64,000 nt of DNA from Megalonaias nervosa (GCA_016617855.1 JAECUM010017426.1:1-64000); one strand, 5' to 3'; shown: positions 20,168-30,100, numbered from the stretch's first letter. Notes: generated by a model not told the origin, from the letters alone. Numbers and translations are program-made.

Positions 20168-21628
20168 ATGTCAGATCAAAGATCGCGCGAATTATTACAA
20201 CAGATCGTCACTAATACTTCGCATATAAAAACCACAATAATATCATTAAATTCAACCAGTCCAGAATTCAGCGTTGACTTTCCAACTGCAATTTCAGCAA
20301 GTAAAATAGCGCTAGCACAATTACGAGTTTATTATAGCTGGCCAAATATCAGGTGGAAATCGTTTGGTGGACTACCAGCAAATAATTCACTGGTATTTGC
20401 AAATAAGAATAAACCTGATGGAACTCCTGATTGGCAAGTTGTTGGAATTTCAACGGGCAGTTGTCAAATAGAACAGATTAATGATGAGTTCCAACGTAGA
20501 ATTAAATATATTACAGGAAAAGAATCCAAAATAGCAATTATTGTTTACGAACCAACATTATCAGAGGTGATTTAAATAAATTCCCCTGATTATGTTGTAG
20601 ATATTTATCAAATTTTGATCAGATCAGTGTTAGGATGGCCTGATGTTCCCATTGTTCATAATGGAATTCCAGAACCAAAAGAAGAAGAATTTAGAACAAA
20701 AGAAGAAAAATTCATTAAAGATCCAGAATATCAAAAGTATTATCCATTTTATTATAAAGTGCCCAGACGTTCCTTTACCGATTTTGATGGTAAAAGAATT
20801 CCTATTTTGGGTAGATCAGCATTCCATACTCTTATAGAAAACAGAATAAGCAGAGAAATTGTTGATGAAATATTTTTTAAAAGATTTTTAGATATTTTTA
20901 AACCAGAATATGATAAAACATTTAATGATTTAAGAAGTTTACTTATTTCATTATCACAACATTATGACGATGGTGTAAAAAATCAGATAATCGAAACAAT
21001 AAAACATTTAAATGGAATCTTATTTGATTTATACATCGCCAATTGAAGTATTATAAACGTTGCAACTGATCTTAATGGAAATCCTTACGCAAGTCCAAAA
21101 CTTAAGCAATTATTTCTTGATCATTACAAAATAACAGAAGAACAATTAAAAACATTTACACTACCAGGATTTGACAATACCGATATGAAAAATTCAGTCA
21201 TTGATCTTATTAACGAATATTTTCCAAAAATACGTGAATCATGGAGAAAAATAGCCCCACCACCGGTTATTCTTAAATATAATAACGATCCACATGGTGG
21301 AGGCCGTCATATATCACCTGGTATTGTTAATATAACATCAACGATCGCAGTCAATCTAGTATGTGATGTAATTGATGGCAGCTATCAAGTAGATCTTTCA
21401 AAGTCTAGCCACCACAGTGGCACTGTGGAGCAAGGATATATATTATATTCATTCAGTCCTCAAGCTCCGCCTGGGTGGTTAATTGTATCTGAACCAATTA
21501 ACCCCGTTTATCTACGAGTTCATAATCCGTTATTATCAAGGATACATTTCAAACTTACTGACCAGGCTGGACACATTCTGGATTTGCGAAATGAGGTTTT
21601 AAGTATAAATCTGTATGTACGCTCATAA
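20168..21628 (+). pseudogene. Penton-like minor capsid protein with large insertion; two in-frame stops
   Basis: A single reading frame spans about 486 codons from ATG 20168 to TAA 21626-21628. It is cut by TAA 20573-20575 and TGA 21044-21046, with no frame change. The N-terminal part (about residues 1-160) and the C-terminal part (from about 21300, with GSYQVDL, LYSFSP, LDLRNEVLSINLYVR) look like the single jelly-roll of Polinton minor capsid proteins, which occupy vertices. Between them lies a ~200-residue helical, Lys/Glu/Phe-rich segment (about 20640-21240) that is not part of the usual compact fold. The downstream gene is convergent. Confidence 0.75.
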
Positions 21629-21812
21629 TGCGTCATCGCAAAACAAAAAAACAAAAAAATGTCCGAATCTAACTCGGATCAGAATAATTTTTTTTTACTT
21701 CTGATGGGGTAAATCGTAATTATCATACCCAAACAGAAAAAAATATTATTATCAGAATCTGAATAAAAAAATAAATATTATTATATTATAAGTAAATAAA
21801 CTGTATACTCTG
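21629..21812. terminator. Convergent intergenic with hairpin and T-run
   Basis: A small inverted repeat, TCCGA-ATCTAAC-TCGGA (about 21662-21678), is followed by a nine-T run near 21690-21699. It lies between the plus-strand penton-like gene and a minus-strand gene. Use as a 3'-end or termination signal is inferred only from position. Confidence 0.3.
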
Positions 21813-22254
21813 TCAATTTTGCCAGGGATTTTGTTTAGCCATTACCACATTGACTCCGTCCTTGACAGAGTCAAGGGGTCCACCTTCATTATCACTTTCA
21901 ATATTATTTTCACAACGCTCCCTCAGCTGTCTTATACGAAAGTTCACAATCTTTTTCTGTTCGTATTCATGAGATAATTCTAACTTAATTTTGTCAATAG
22001 CATGTGCGAGAGGTACAAACAGCTTTACCTGATTATCTGTAACTGTTGCCAGCGACTGTAACATTGCTTGCTGGATAAACTTCATGAATTTATAATCAGA
22101 TGGCAAAGTTTATCTATTCTCTAATTTTCGTTGTTCTAATGATTCAAAATCACACAGAATTTTTTTCAGGATTAAGATTATCAGATATATTTATACCGTT
22201 ATGCTGTAATTTTTTAATCGCAGAAATAATAACATTAATATTTTCAGAATTCAT
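21813..22254 (-). pseudogene. Minus-strand small gene of unknown function (one or two ORFs)
   Basis: ATG at 22254 begins MNSENINVIISAIKKL. The frame stops after about 34 codons. A one-base shift in the T7 run 22160-22166 would continue it to a TAA near 22115. In that same shifted frame, a further 97 codons run from 22106 to a stop at 21813, containing KFIQQAMLQSLATVTDNQ and an Arg/Glu helical region. This is either one broken ~145-residue gene or two adjacent small genes. The product is helical and charged, with no recognised domain. A regulatory role is possible given its isolated minus-strand placement. Confidence 0.4.
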
Positions 22255-22344
22255 TATATTATGAATGTTTGTTTAAAATAAAAATAAAATCAGAATAATA
22301 TTAATAAAATAAAAATAATAGTCCTTAGAAATGACTATTTTTGT

Positions 22345-22610
22345 AGACGGCACAACACATAGTAGCGTATTTACAGCAAGCATATTTACAGCAATTATAT
22401 ACATAATCTTAATTATACAGAAATTATATACAAGGTTTTTTATAGACGGCACAGTTAAATATAATCTTAATTAAGGACGGCACAAAACACAGAATCTTAA
22501 TTACAGTAGCGTATTTACAGCAAGCATATTTGCAGCAATTATATTTACAGTAACGTATTTACAGTAATGTATTTACATATTTGCACATATTTATAGGGAC
22601 GGCACAGGAC
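22345..22610. repeat. Intergenic direct-repeat cluster
   Basis: A 40-bp block at 22361-22400 is repeated at 22505-22544 with one mismatch. The 9-mer GACGGCACA occurs four times (22346, 22445, 22476, 22598). ATCTTAATTA and TTTACAG units also recur. This iteron-like array is in the largest gene-free block of the element. It could be a replication or regulatory region. Confidence 0.75.
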
Positions 22611-22714
22611 AGCACAAACACAACACTAAGGACAGTATAAATATATAGACTTAACTAACTTATCTTAAGGACAGACATGTACAACGGGCCTTCTCTACGT
22701 TCAATAGAAATTTG

Positions 22715-22786
22715 CACACTCTCCCCCATAATCAACCCGGGGAGTGTGTAAAAAACACCCCCACCGATTGATATGGTGGAGGGTGT
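22715..22786. promoter_or_regulatory. Two tandem GC-rich stem-loops
   Basis: Stem 1 pairs CACACTCTCCCC with GGGGAGTGTG (22715-22748). Stem 2 pairs ACACCCCCACC with GGTGGAGGGTGT (22755-22786). Each has one bulge. They stand out in an AT-rich region between two minus-strand genes. They could act as 3'-end processing, termination or replication structures. Confidence 0.55.
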
Positions 22787-22857
22787 ACAAATTTTCCGTT
22801 GACTTTCGAAGGGGCGGCGGAGCCCCACTAATAAAGATATTCTGGCAAGATATCGCC

Positions 22858-22945
22858 CCCGCCGGCAATGTACCGGTCACGAGAATAGAACTCAGAACCT
22901 CGAGTATGAGAATCCAACGCGTTAGCAATCGACCACCGGATTTCG
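22858..22945 (-). tRNA. Degenerate tRNA-like sequence (tRNA pseudogene or SINE head)
   Basis: On the minus strand, the segment TCGATTGCTAACGCGTTGGA resembles a tRNA D-arm/A-box region. About 30 bases later GAGTTCTATTCTC resembles a T-arm B box. Acceptor pairing and the anticodon stem are poor, so it is not a convincing functional tRNA. It may be a SINE head inserted in the element or a captured tRNA. A (TA)n tract follows at 22946-22966. Confidence 0.4.
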
Positions 22946-22966
22946 TTATATATATATATATATATG

Positions 22967-23528
22967 TCTAAAAAATTATTATGAAGTTACCTAATGCTGA
23001 AGCGCAGGCACTTACGTAAGTATACAAAATAAAATCACAATTATTGTATAAACTGTAGTGTGGATTTCTAAATCAAATCACAATTATTGTAAACTGTGAT
23101 TTTCTTTCAATTTCCAAATACAGTTAAATTGAGAAATCTATAGTATATCGCATTTCTGCCAAGTTAAAATTCTGTATTCATCAACGGTTGCCAAGGATAC
23201 TAAACATCGATCAGTTACATGAATACATGCCATACTTACTGCTGTCTAAAAATAACTTGCAGATGTATACATTTATTCACTGTTGAGATATATGCACACA
23301 ATTACACATCGTTTTTATGAACGATATATTTATTATTTTTATGCAATTATGGTGGACGAAATAACACATACAATAAAGAAAGATATACCGATGCTTATTC
23401 AAGGCAATGTGGGTTCCGTTTTGCTGTGGACCAAAATTCGCAATATTGCTGTCATATAACATTAACGTAGTACAGCAAACACGACAACTGCTTGATTTAC
23501 TAAGTTATGCTTGACGGAGTTGTCTCGC
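22967..23528. other. Intergenic block of the Polinton
   Basis: AT-rich, no supported gene. AATCACAATTATTGTA occurs twice (near 23033 and 23077), the second followed by its partial inverse. Confidence 0.5.
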
Positions 23529-24035
23529 TTAATCATCTGATACCATAAGAATATACTGGAATTTGATTTTTTGTTCAAATTTTTTTGAAAATGCAGATTT
23601 GTATGTTTCATTTGCAACAAGTTGTACCGATTGTGGATGTATGTCAAAATATTTGGCAGCCGCATTCATAGAATTAAGAATTCTCTCTTCACCAGTCTCT
23701 GCATTTAAGGCTTTAATAGTTCTCTCTCCAAATATTTTACACTTTCCTGTATTTCCACGTGCAGAATTCTTACTCTGCGTAATAGCTTGTAGATTATCTA
23801 AATAATTAGTTTTGGGATTTCCATCAATATTATCAATTACAAGTCCATCTTTAATGACCCCATGTAAACATTCGCAGATAAATCTATGTGAGAAATAATT
23901 TTTATTTCCACTGATATTAAATCTAAAATAACCAAATTTATCAACATTACCGACTGGGTTTTTCAATCGACAATTTCTGACCACACCATCACGAGATGCT
24001 TCATAATTTTTAATAATTGGATGCGTTACAAACAT
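23529..24035 (-). CDS. HNH/NUMOD-type homing endonuclease-like protein
   Basis: 168 residues, uninterrupted. The central segment around FSHRFICECLHGVIKDGL, then IDNIDGNPKTNYLDNLQAI, matches the HNH_3-type fold of free-standing homing endonucleases. The C-terminal SMNAAAKYFDIHPQSVQ matches a NUMOD1-like helix-turn-helix used for DNA binding. The usual first catalytic His before the IDGN motif is Asn here, so cleavage activity is doubtful. It lies on the minus strand between the repeat/hairpin block and the Cys-rich gene. It is probably a selfish passenger, or a DNA-processing protein co-opted by the element. Confidence 0.7.
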   Translation of the reverse strand: MFVTHPIIKNYEASRDGVVRNCRLKNPVGNVDKFGYFRFNISGNKNYFSHRFICECLHGVIKDGLVIDNIDGNPKTNYLDNLQAITQSKNSARGNTGKCKIFGERTIKALNAETGEERILNSMNAAAKYFDIHPQSVQLVANETYKSAFSKKFEQKIKFQYILMVSDD

Positions 24036-24075
24036 ATTTTGCTCATTTATTAACTAATATTATTTATTTAAATCA

Positions 24076-24382
24076 TTATTTTGCAAATCTAGCGAGATAA
24101 TCTTCTGCGGTTTTTATAGGAGATTCACCTGATGATGTTAATGTCTTATTTTTTTTTATCGTAATATCGTTTCAGCTCTCTGTATTTTTTACCACCACAC
24201 TGCACACGCAGCTGAGTTTTTCCTCCGACTCCAACACCACACCGCACACACAGTTTTGGTCCTAAGTTTCTGTGTCTAACGCACTGCATATGATAACCGC
24301 AGAATTCGTTTACGCAAGTTTTGTTACAAGGAGAAGTATATCCGATTTTGAGCCAGTGGCATTGATTCTTTGTTTGAATCAT
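24076..24382 (-). pseudogene. Small Cys-rich zinc-binding protein, frameshifted near its end
   Basis: ATG 24382 opens 78 residues with Cys/His clusters: CHWL, CNKTC, FCGYHMQC and LCVRCGVG through VQCGGKKY. This suggests two or more zinc sites. The reading frame ends in a Lys run at 24146. After a one-base shift in the long T run (about 24150-24158), a clean frame continues to TAA 24076-24078 with SSGESPIKTAEDYLARF. The start is 51 bp from the divergent polymerase start. A regulatory or DNA-binding role is guessed from the zinc ligands. Confidence 0.55.
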
Positions 24383-24433
24383 ATATACATAATTAAAATT
24401 TTATTTAAATATATACGTGTCTTAATTATAATA
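24383..24433. promoter_or_regulatory. Divergent AT-rich promoter region (Cys-rich gene / polymerase)
   Basis: The 51-bp spacer between divergent start codons contains TATATAC and AAATATATAC motifs. It must hold both promoters if they are separate units. No further operator is identified. Confidence 0.35.
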
Positions 24434-27400
24434 ATGCAGGAATTATCCACAATTGAACCTTCCGCCGTCTCAGCGGGAGCTAGATTTGATCTTGACAGAC
24501 TGCAGAAATATAAATTTAGTTTTTCGATGCAAGATCTGGCTTTAGCGAATAAGGATATAACTAAACGTATCCGTGAAGCCAAGAAGGAATTTCGCGACGA
24601 TGGTGCGGCTCATGTGTGGTCGACATTCAGAATTGGAAATACTGTCGAAGTAATGAATGACAAACGAGGAAGAGAGATTATTGACTACCTTGATGTTCAA
24701 AGATATTTTATTTTAATAAAATTTATTGTAAAGACAGACGACGACACTTGGATTATCCGTGACAAACGTGATTCTGTACACATGCAGGCAGTCAGGAAAT
24801 AATATTGTTCTTGGTAAAAATTCCAAACCCGGAATACTGACTGGTATTGACAAACCGTATTATGAACGAGCATATCCTGTGACTGCGGTTGTGTGCGCAA
24901 TATATCCGTTAAATAATAAACCTAACGTTAATGATCTCAAACCTATGAAACTGTCAAGAATAATTTGTGTAGCTGAACGAGTTACAGAACACTTCACAAA
25001 CGCGATACGCGGAAACGGTTTAACAGATTTACGACGTAAAAAAATAAATACGTGGGCAGAAGCAGTTAAAGATACAGGGGTGTCTATCAGCGACGTTGCT
25101 GAGCTGGGAAAGAAATTAAAATTCCCAATAACAGTGAAGACGTTAACCGGAGAGATTTTGTACAAATCGAAATATGAATCAAGAGGAGCTTCGATAGATA
25201 TTATTCATCATAACGCACATGCATGGACTGTGGCAGTAACAATATTTCCACGAGACAGAACGGTTAAATTTTATAATGGTCATATATTTGATTTTATCAG
25301 AAATATCAGTAAAGGTGACCCTGTATCTGTTTGGCTGTTTCAAAGTTCGGAATATGATTATTATGATCAGTTTGTACGGCCTGGTGGGAATATTTATCGT
25401 ACAGAATCTCTCCACGAAGAAATGAAAAATCTTGCATTAAAATATACCACTAATGATATTAAGGTTGGACAATTACTGAATGATTGTTTTACCGTTCCAT
25501 CAATTGCTGCTCACGCTGTTCAGGAGATAAATTCATGGAAACCGACACGATTGGAATTTCTTGAAGACGTCCAACACAGTTGTATGGAATACGGACACGG
25601 TGGATTATGGAACACTAAATATGATTATATAGACGTTATCTCAGTTGATATGGTAGCATGTTATCCTGGAAGTTTTCTTGGATACGGAGAGTGTTCGGAA
25701 TACTTTAAGAGATTTGGACATCCGACACACGAGATGACCAGAGTTGCGATAAATGGACCCTTACCAGATTTTGACTTAACCGGATTCGCCTTTATAGAGT
25801 CGTTCGAGTTTTACGGGGATCTCCATCCGATTGTTTATGCGTGGTTTGGAAGACATTTTTTAGAAAAATGTCGGGCTCCAATCGTGCTATTACAGTACAT
25901 GCTTGATGCTGGAGTTTTAATATCGTTAAAAGTGAGTGAAGCAATTATATCATACCGCGTGCAGAAACAAGTTTGGTTGCCAGAACCGGATATATTTAAT
26001 ATTAATGATGCTAGAAGAGATTTTCCTAATCTTACCGAAGATGTTATTGTTAAAATTACTAATAATATACGTGAATGCAGGAAAAAACACGATGAGAAAC
26101 TTGCAAAAGATCTCAGCAGAAAAATAATCGGTAAATTTACGCAAGGAGGATCATATGATCATAAACGACATTGTACAAGATTAATTATGGACGATGCTGA
26201 ACTCGATTTTATAATTGCTGATACAACGGAGAAAAACACATTTATAAGTCGAAGTAAACCTTATTTATCAGACGGAACTAAATTAGGTACAATTGTGAGC
26301 TTTACTGATGGCGAGTCACGCAGTTTACTATTTAAGATCCTCGATGCTCACGTACGTTTCGATAAATCTATTATCAATGATAAACAGATTTCATCTGACT
26401 GCAGTCAGAGTAGCGACAGATTCATTTTATATAAATAAAAAAAATGAGGATTTGTTAAAACAATTGCATAATAACAATCATGCATCATGGGGCGAATGGA
26501 GAATAAAACATGAAGATATACTTAGTTATTCTAAATCTGCCGACGTTGAAATTAAAGAAATATATTACACAAATAATCAGATATCAGAATTGTCAACGAC
26601 AACTGCGCTGTTGCCATCTGTATATGATCCTGTGGCTAGACATAAAACCGTTTATCTTAATGGGTGTGGTGGTTCAGGCAAAACAACACGCGCGATTGAA
26701 TTATTTAATAATTGTTCTGATATGATTGTTTTGACACCGACACATAAACTCGCCAGGGAAATGAAAGAACGAGGAGTAAAATCATGTACATACCATAGTT
26801 TCTTCAGATGGTGCGGAGACACATGGACTCCATCGCCGATGGGTGAGAAATACATTCCTAAAACTATCATATGGGACGAGATATGCACGGTGTCGCTAGA
26901 GGTATTAAAAATATTTCTTGATTGGCTGTTATTGAAGAATACTGCTCTGATAATGTGTGGCGATCATGGTCAACCGCCACCTTTTATTGGATCGTCTCCA
27001 CATGAGTGGCTGAAAACATTTGTAGATTATTACGAAGAAATAACTGATGACCATAGAGCTATTGATAAATCACTAAAAGAGTTTAAAAAGTTAATAAAAC
27101 TACAGCCAGATAAAATACAGTGTGAGATAATGCGTAAAGTAATTCCAGAATCTCCTATGAATGATTTTTGGAATTTATGGAGACCTGCTGATTTGATAGT
27201 TGCAAGTAGAAAAATAATTCGCGATACACTTCAACAACAATTATTTACGTTACATAAAGAAAAATTTTCAAATCTACCTGTACCATTATGTTATCGCCCA
27301 GTAGATACTCGACTACAGAATGTTGATGTTGAGATTCCTGGTGGAGGAATACTAAATCTTGTGCTAAATGATATTGTTTTAGTTGTTGTTGATGTTGTTG

Positions 27401-27870
27401 AGAGCATGGATAAATCGCCGTGGACGTTAGGATACGCTATAACTATTCACTCGTCACAGGGATTAACTATTACTGATACAAATATTTGGATTGTCGATGA
27501 TCGTATTGAGTGGTCAAATTTAGTTTATCTTGCAGTGTCTCGAGTCAGAAAAATATCTCAACTGCACAGGGTTATCATGGATTGCGTAATAACCGAAGAA
27601 ATCACTAACAACTTTGTCGACATCAAGCAAAAATTAGCGAGGTATAAGCAATGTGACAAAAAAAATAATCGCGACCTTGATATGGATGCTGAATTTATTA
27701 TAACACTAAAACAACGGCAGAATAATCATTGTGCGAATTGTAACGCATTAATGTTGTGGCAGTATTCGAATAATAATCCAAGACAATTTACCGTTGATAG
27801 AATTAATAGTAGTCTTGGTCACACACGCGAAAATGTGATGCTGACCTGTCTTGAATGTAATCGACGTTAG
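24434..27870 (+). pseudogene. Family B DNA polymerase–SF1 helicase–HNH fusion protein, two frameshifts
   Basis: Replication protein. ATG 24434 starts about 120 residues. The frame shifts near 24795 and runs to about 26340, then shifts again and is open to 27870, about 1145 codons in all. Polymerase motif A is SVDMVACYPGS (about 25640-25672), a motif B-like RKIIGKFTQ is near 26115-26150, and motif C is VATDS (26410-26424). Without any stop, the last frame continues from motif C into an SF1/PIF1-like helicase. Its Walker A is GCGGSGKTT (about 26664), Walker B is IIWDE (about 26867), motif III is CGDHGQPPP, then TIHSSQG and LAVSRVR follow. A C-terminal HNH/zinc module has CANC ... VDRINSS ... 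CLECNRR (27730-27867). Both breaks are single-base and could be decay or sequence error. Confidence 0.88.
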
Positions 27871-27885
27871 GGCGCTGGACGCCCT
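27869..27885. terminator. Hairpin between convergent genes
   Basis: A perfect 6-bp stem, AGGGCG-CTGGA-CGCCCT, sits in the 24-bp gap between the polymerase-helicase stop and the convergent integrase stop. It may serve as a shared 3'-end signal. Confidence 0.35.
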
Positions 27886-27894
27886 TGTGCAAGT

Positions 27895-28890
27895 TTACAA
27901 AAGTGAAGGTGGTGGTAACTGTGTGTCTTTAGGAATTATTTGTAATTGTTCACGTACAAATCCACGCTGAGGAGCAGTTGAATCTAATCTGTAGATTGCA
28001 GGTCTACCTGTGGACCTTACCACCCTGGAAATTTTATGTGTGGTCACACTCCAGATAGGATCAGTTGCTCTTTGTTTACCTCCTTCAAGTTCACCAGGTT
28101 CATATAAATATCTCACGGTCACATTACCTAGTACTGGTTGAGAGGAAGATTCATGTCGGCGTATTGATATATATTTTTTTGTGATCGCATTAGAAGGTTT
28201 CATAGAAGTTGCACGAGTAATTTCATTATTTAACGCAGCTATCACACTTGGTAACCTTGCAACCCATTCACGAGATCTCTCCCCGGACTTAAAGTCAGTG
28301 GATATTTCCCTTGCATATTGATATCCAAATAACCGCTCAGCAAGTGTTCGCTTAAATCGTTCAACGATTGCCTGATCACGATGAATTTCAGTGTGTCCTC
28401 GTCTGATTTTAACGTTATGTTTTTTCATCAACGATGATACGGCACCAAGAAATTCTTTGCCAGGATCAACCTGTAGCAACTGTGGCCATCGTAGACCACC
28501 TTGTGGTCCGGATCCTCGTTGATAAATTCGTTTAGACGCAGATGCAACTTCAGTTGCTGTCTTTGTTGACAGTGGTTCAGCTTCTTTATATCTACTTGCA
28601 ACGTCAACGACAGTTAACGCGTATTTGTATGTGCGCGATTGACGTCTGCCAATCTTAATGGTATCATGTGGTAAAAACAAAATATCTGCTTGATGAACTT
28701 CATTGGGAGTACTGACATCAAAATGTGCATACTGAATGTTTTTAGGTGGTGGTAGATAAATTTGCCATATTGCCTGTCGTGCTAACCACGCTGCAGCAAC
28801 AGCACGTGAGACTTTTGATACTTCAGCAAGTTTGCTAATTGCTGCTTTGCCTCTCCAATATCCTCTTGGGCTATAATAAACAGGTTCCAT
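27895..28890 (-). CDS. Retroviral-type integrase (DD35E)
   Basis: 331 residues, intact. It joins element ends to target DNA and creates the short target duplication. Catalytic residues are Asp69 in HQADILFL, Asp142 in LQVDPGKEF and Glu177 in QAIVERFKR, with 34 residues between the last two (DD35E). The N-terminal ~50 residues are helical, without a clear HHCC zinc site. The C-terminal ~100 residues are β-rich and contain an SH3/chromo-like YRL...RGFVREQLQIIP segment. It lies 18 bp downstream of the PLA2-like gene on the same strand, probably co-transcribed, and converges with the polymerase gene. It is the best preserved enzyme in the element. Confidence 0.92.
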   Translation of the reverse strand: MEPVYYSPRGYWRGKAAISKLAEVSKVSRAVAAAWLARQAIWQIYLPPPKNIQYAHFDVSTPNEVHQADILFLPHDTIKIGRRQSRTYKYALTVVDVASRYKEAEPLSTKTATEVASASKRIYQRGSGPQGGLRWPQLLQVDPGKEFLGAVSSLMKKHNVKIRRGHTEIHRDQAIVERFKRTLAERLFGYQYAREISTDFKSGERSREWVARLPSVIAALNNEITRATSMKPSNAITKKYISIRRHESSSQPVLGNVTVRYLYEPGELEGGKQRATDPIWSVTTHKISRVVRSTGRPAIYRLDSTAPQRGFVREQLQIIPKDTQLPPPSLL

Positions 28891-28908
28891 TATAATAGTT
28901 ATCTATGA

Positions 28909-29414
28909 TTAATTACCAGCTCCTAGCACTAGTTTACCTTTCATAGCAGATTTTACTAGGAAGCTAGCAAGTTGTTCTCTGAGAGATTTATTTTTTTATG
29001 AAATTTAATGCGTGAATCAGCTTTACATCTGCAATATGTCGTTGTTGCAAATTTGGATTTTTATATGCGACATCATGAACGTGACACGCTTGATCAGTTG
29101 CGTTTATTGGATACTCTCCAGGTCTTGGTTGATCTCGTTCGTCAAGTCGAATATCAAGTCGGGTTCCTGGACCACAATAATTATATCCGGGTAAATGTTT
29201 TTCACCAGGATACTTTGCCCACGGAGCTTCTGGTAATTTACCTAACGAAGTAGCGATATATCCACCTGTCTTTGTCGATGAAATAAATTTGTATTTTTTT
29301 TGTACCACATTTCACACACTTGCCTGTAATTGCACGTCTGTTATTTGTTGTTATTATTGTTGTTAATCCACTGGTATGGGTGGGTGCTCTACATCGAACA
29401 CAATATAAATCCAT
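28909..29414 (-). pseudogene. Zinc-ribbon plus phospholipase A2-like virion protein, two frameshifts
   Basis: ATG 29414 opens a zinc ribbon (YCVRC ... KCVKCG) resembling DUF5679. A one-base shift in an A8 run (about 29292-29300) leads to the PLA2-like domain, with the calcium-loop motif YCGPGT and catalytic HD pair in CHVHDVAY. A second shift in the A7 run at about 28990-28996 gives a clean C-terminus to TAA 28909-28911. The domain is like the parvovirus capsid PLA2, which breaches endosomal membranes during entry, so a virion entry role is inferred. Both breaks are in homopolymers. The upstream ATPase is divergent, with only 12 bp between start codons. Confidence 0.7.
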
Positions 29415-29426
29415 ATTATTTATTAG

Positions 29427-30100
29427 ATGGATATAATTGACTTCTCAGTGACACGAAAACAAGAGCCAGTCAAACATCATCCAGAGCTACCAAATTCCAT
29501 CAGAGCAATTATACTTGGCCCATCTGGGTCTGGTAAAACGCAATTATTACTTAATCTGATAATGCGATGGCTCAAGTGGGATAAATTATATTTAGTAGCA
29601 CCATCTCTAGATGATCAACGATGTTACGAAGTACTTAAAGATTTTAATGAAAATGCAAAGTGGCTGACGTGTCCTGATAAAGATAATGATGTTATTGATT
29701 TTATTACCGATATCGATGAAGCTCCATCCATAGATGATCTTGATGGATGTATCAATAATCTTGTAGTATACGATGATGTAATGCTGGACAAACAATCAAA
29801 TCCAGCTCGAATATTTTCGCGAGGCCGTCACAAAAATACAGACGTGATTTATTTAACTCAGAAATACACACAAATCCAAAAGCGATCAGAGATAATTGTA
29901 ATATCTTAATTGTGTTTAATGGAGTAGATAATTATACTTTACAAAATATTTATTATACTTGGTGTTCAGGGGACATGGACATGATTAAGTTTAAAAACTT
30001 CTTTTCAAAAGCACAAGCTGTTCCGTTCGGATTCATAACGATAAATTTACATGACCCAAGATCTAGATATCGTATAGGTCTGGATAAAATCTTTGGTTAA
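29427..30100 (+). pseudogene. A32/FtsK-like DNA packaging ATPase, one frameshift
   Basis: It pumps genome DNA into capsids in the PRD1-adenovirus lineage. Walker A is GPSGSGKTQ (29517-29543) and Walker B is NNLVVYDDVM (about 29757-29786). The first frame starts at ATG 29427 and runs 160 codons to 29909. The expected continuation, including RDNCNILIVFN, is in another frame from about 29870, so a one-base frameshift lies near 29870. It ends at TAA 30098-30100 inside the right terminal repeat, giving about 224 codons in total, typical for the family. The start is 12 bp from the divergent PLA2-like gene. Confidence 0.85.

Noticed and set aside
15377..21046. Stop-codon reassignment or programmed readthrough in the Polinton virion genes
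   Set aside because: Interrupting stops are of all three types and are accompanied by frameshifts. The same element uses TAA, TAG and TGA as normal gene ends, so decay or error is simpler.
22744..22971. Plus-strand 75-residue frame across the hairpin and tRNA-like block
   Set aside because: Overlaps the structured repeats and has no protein-like conservation signal; the opposite strand is equally open.
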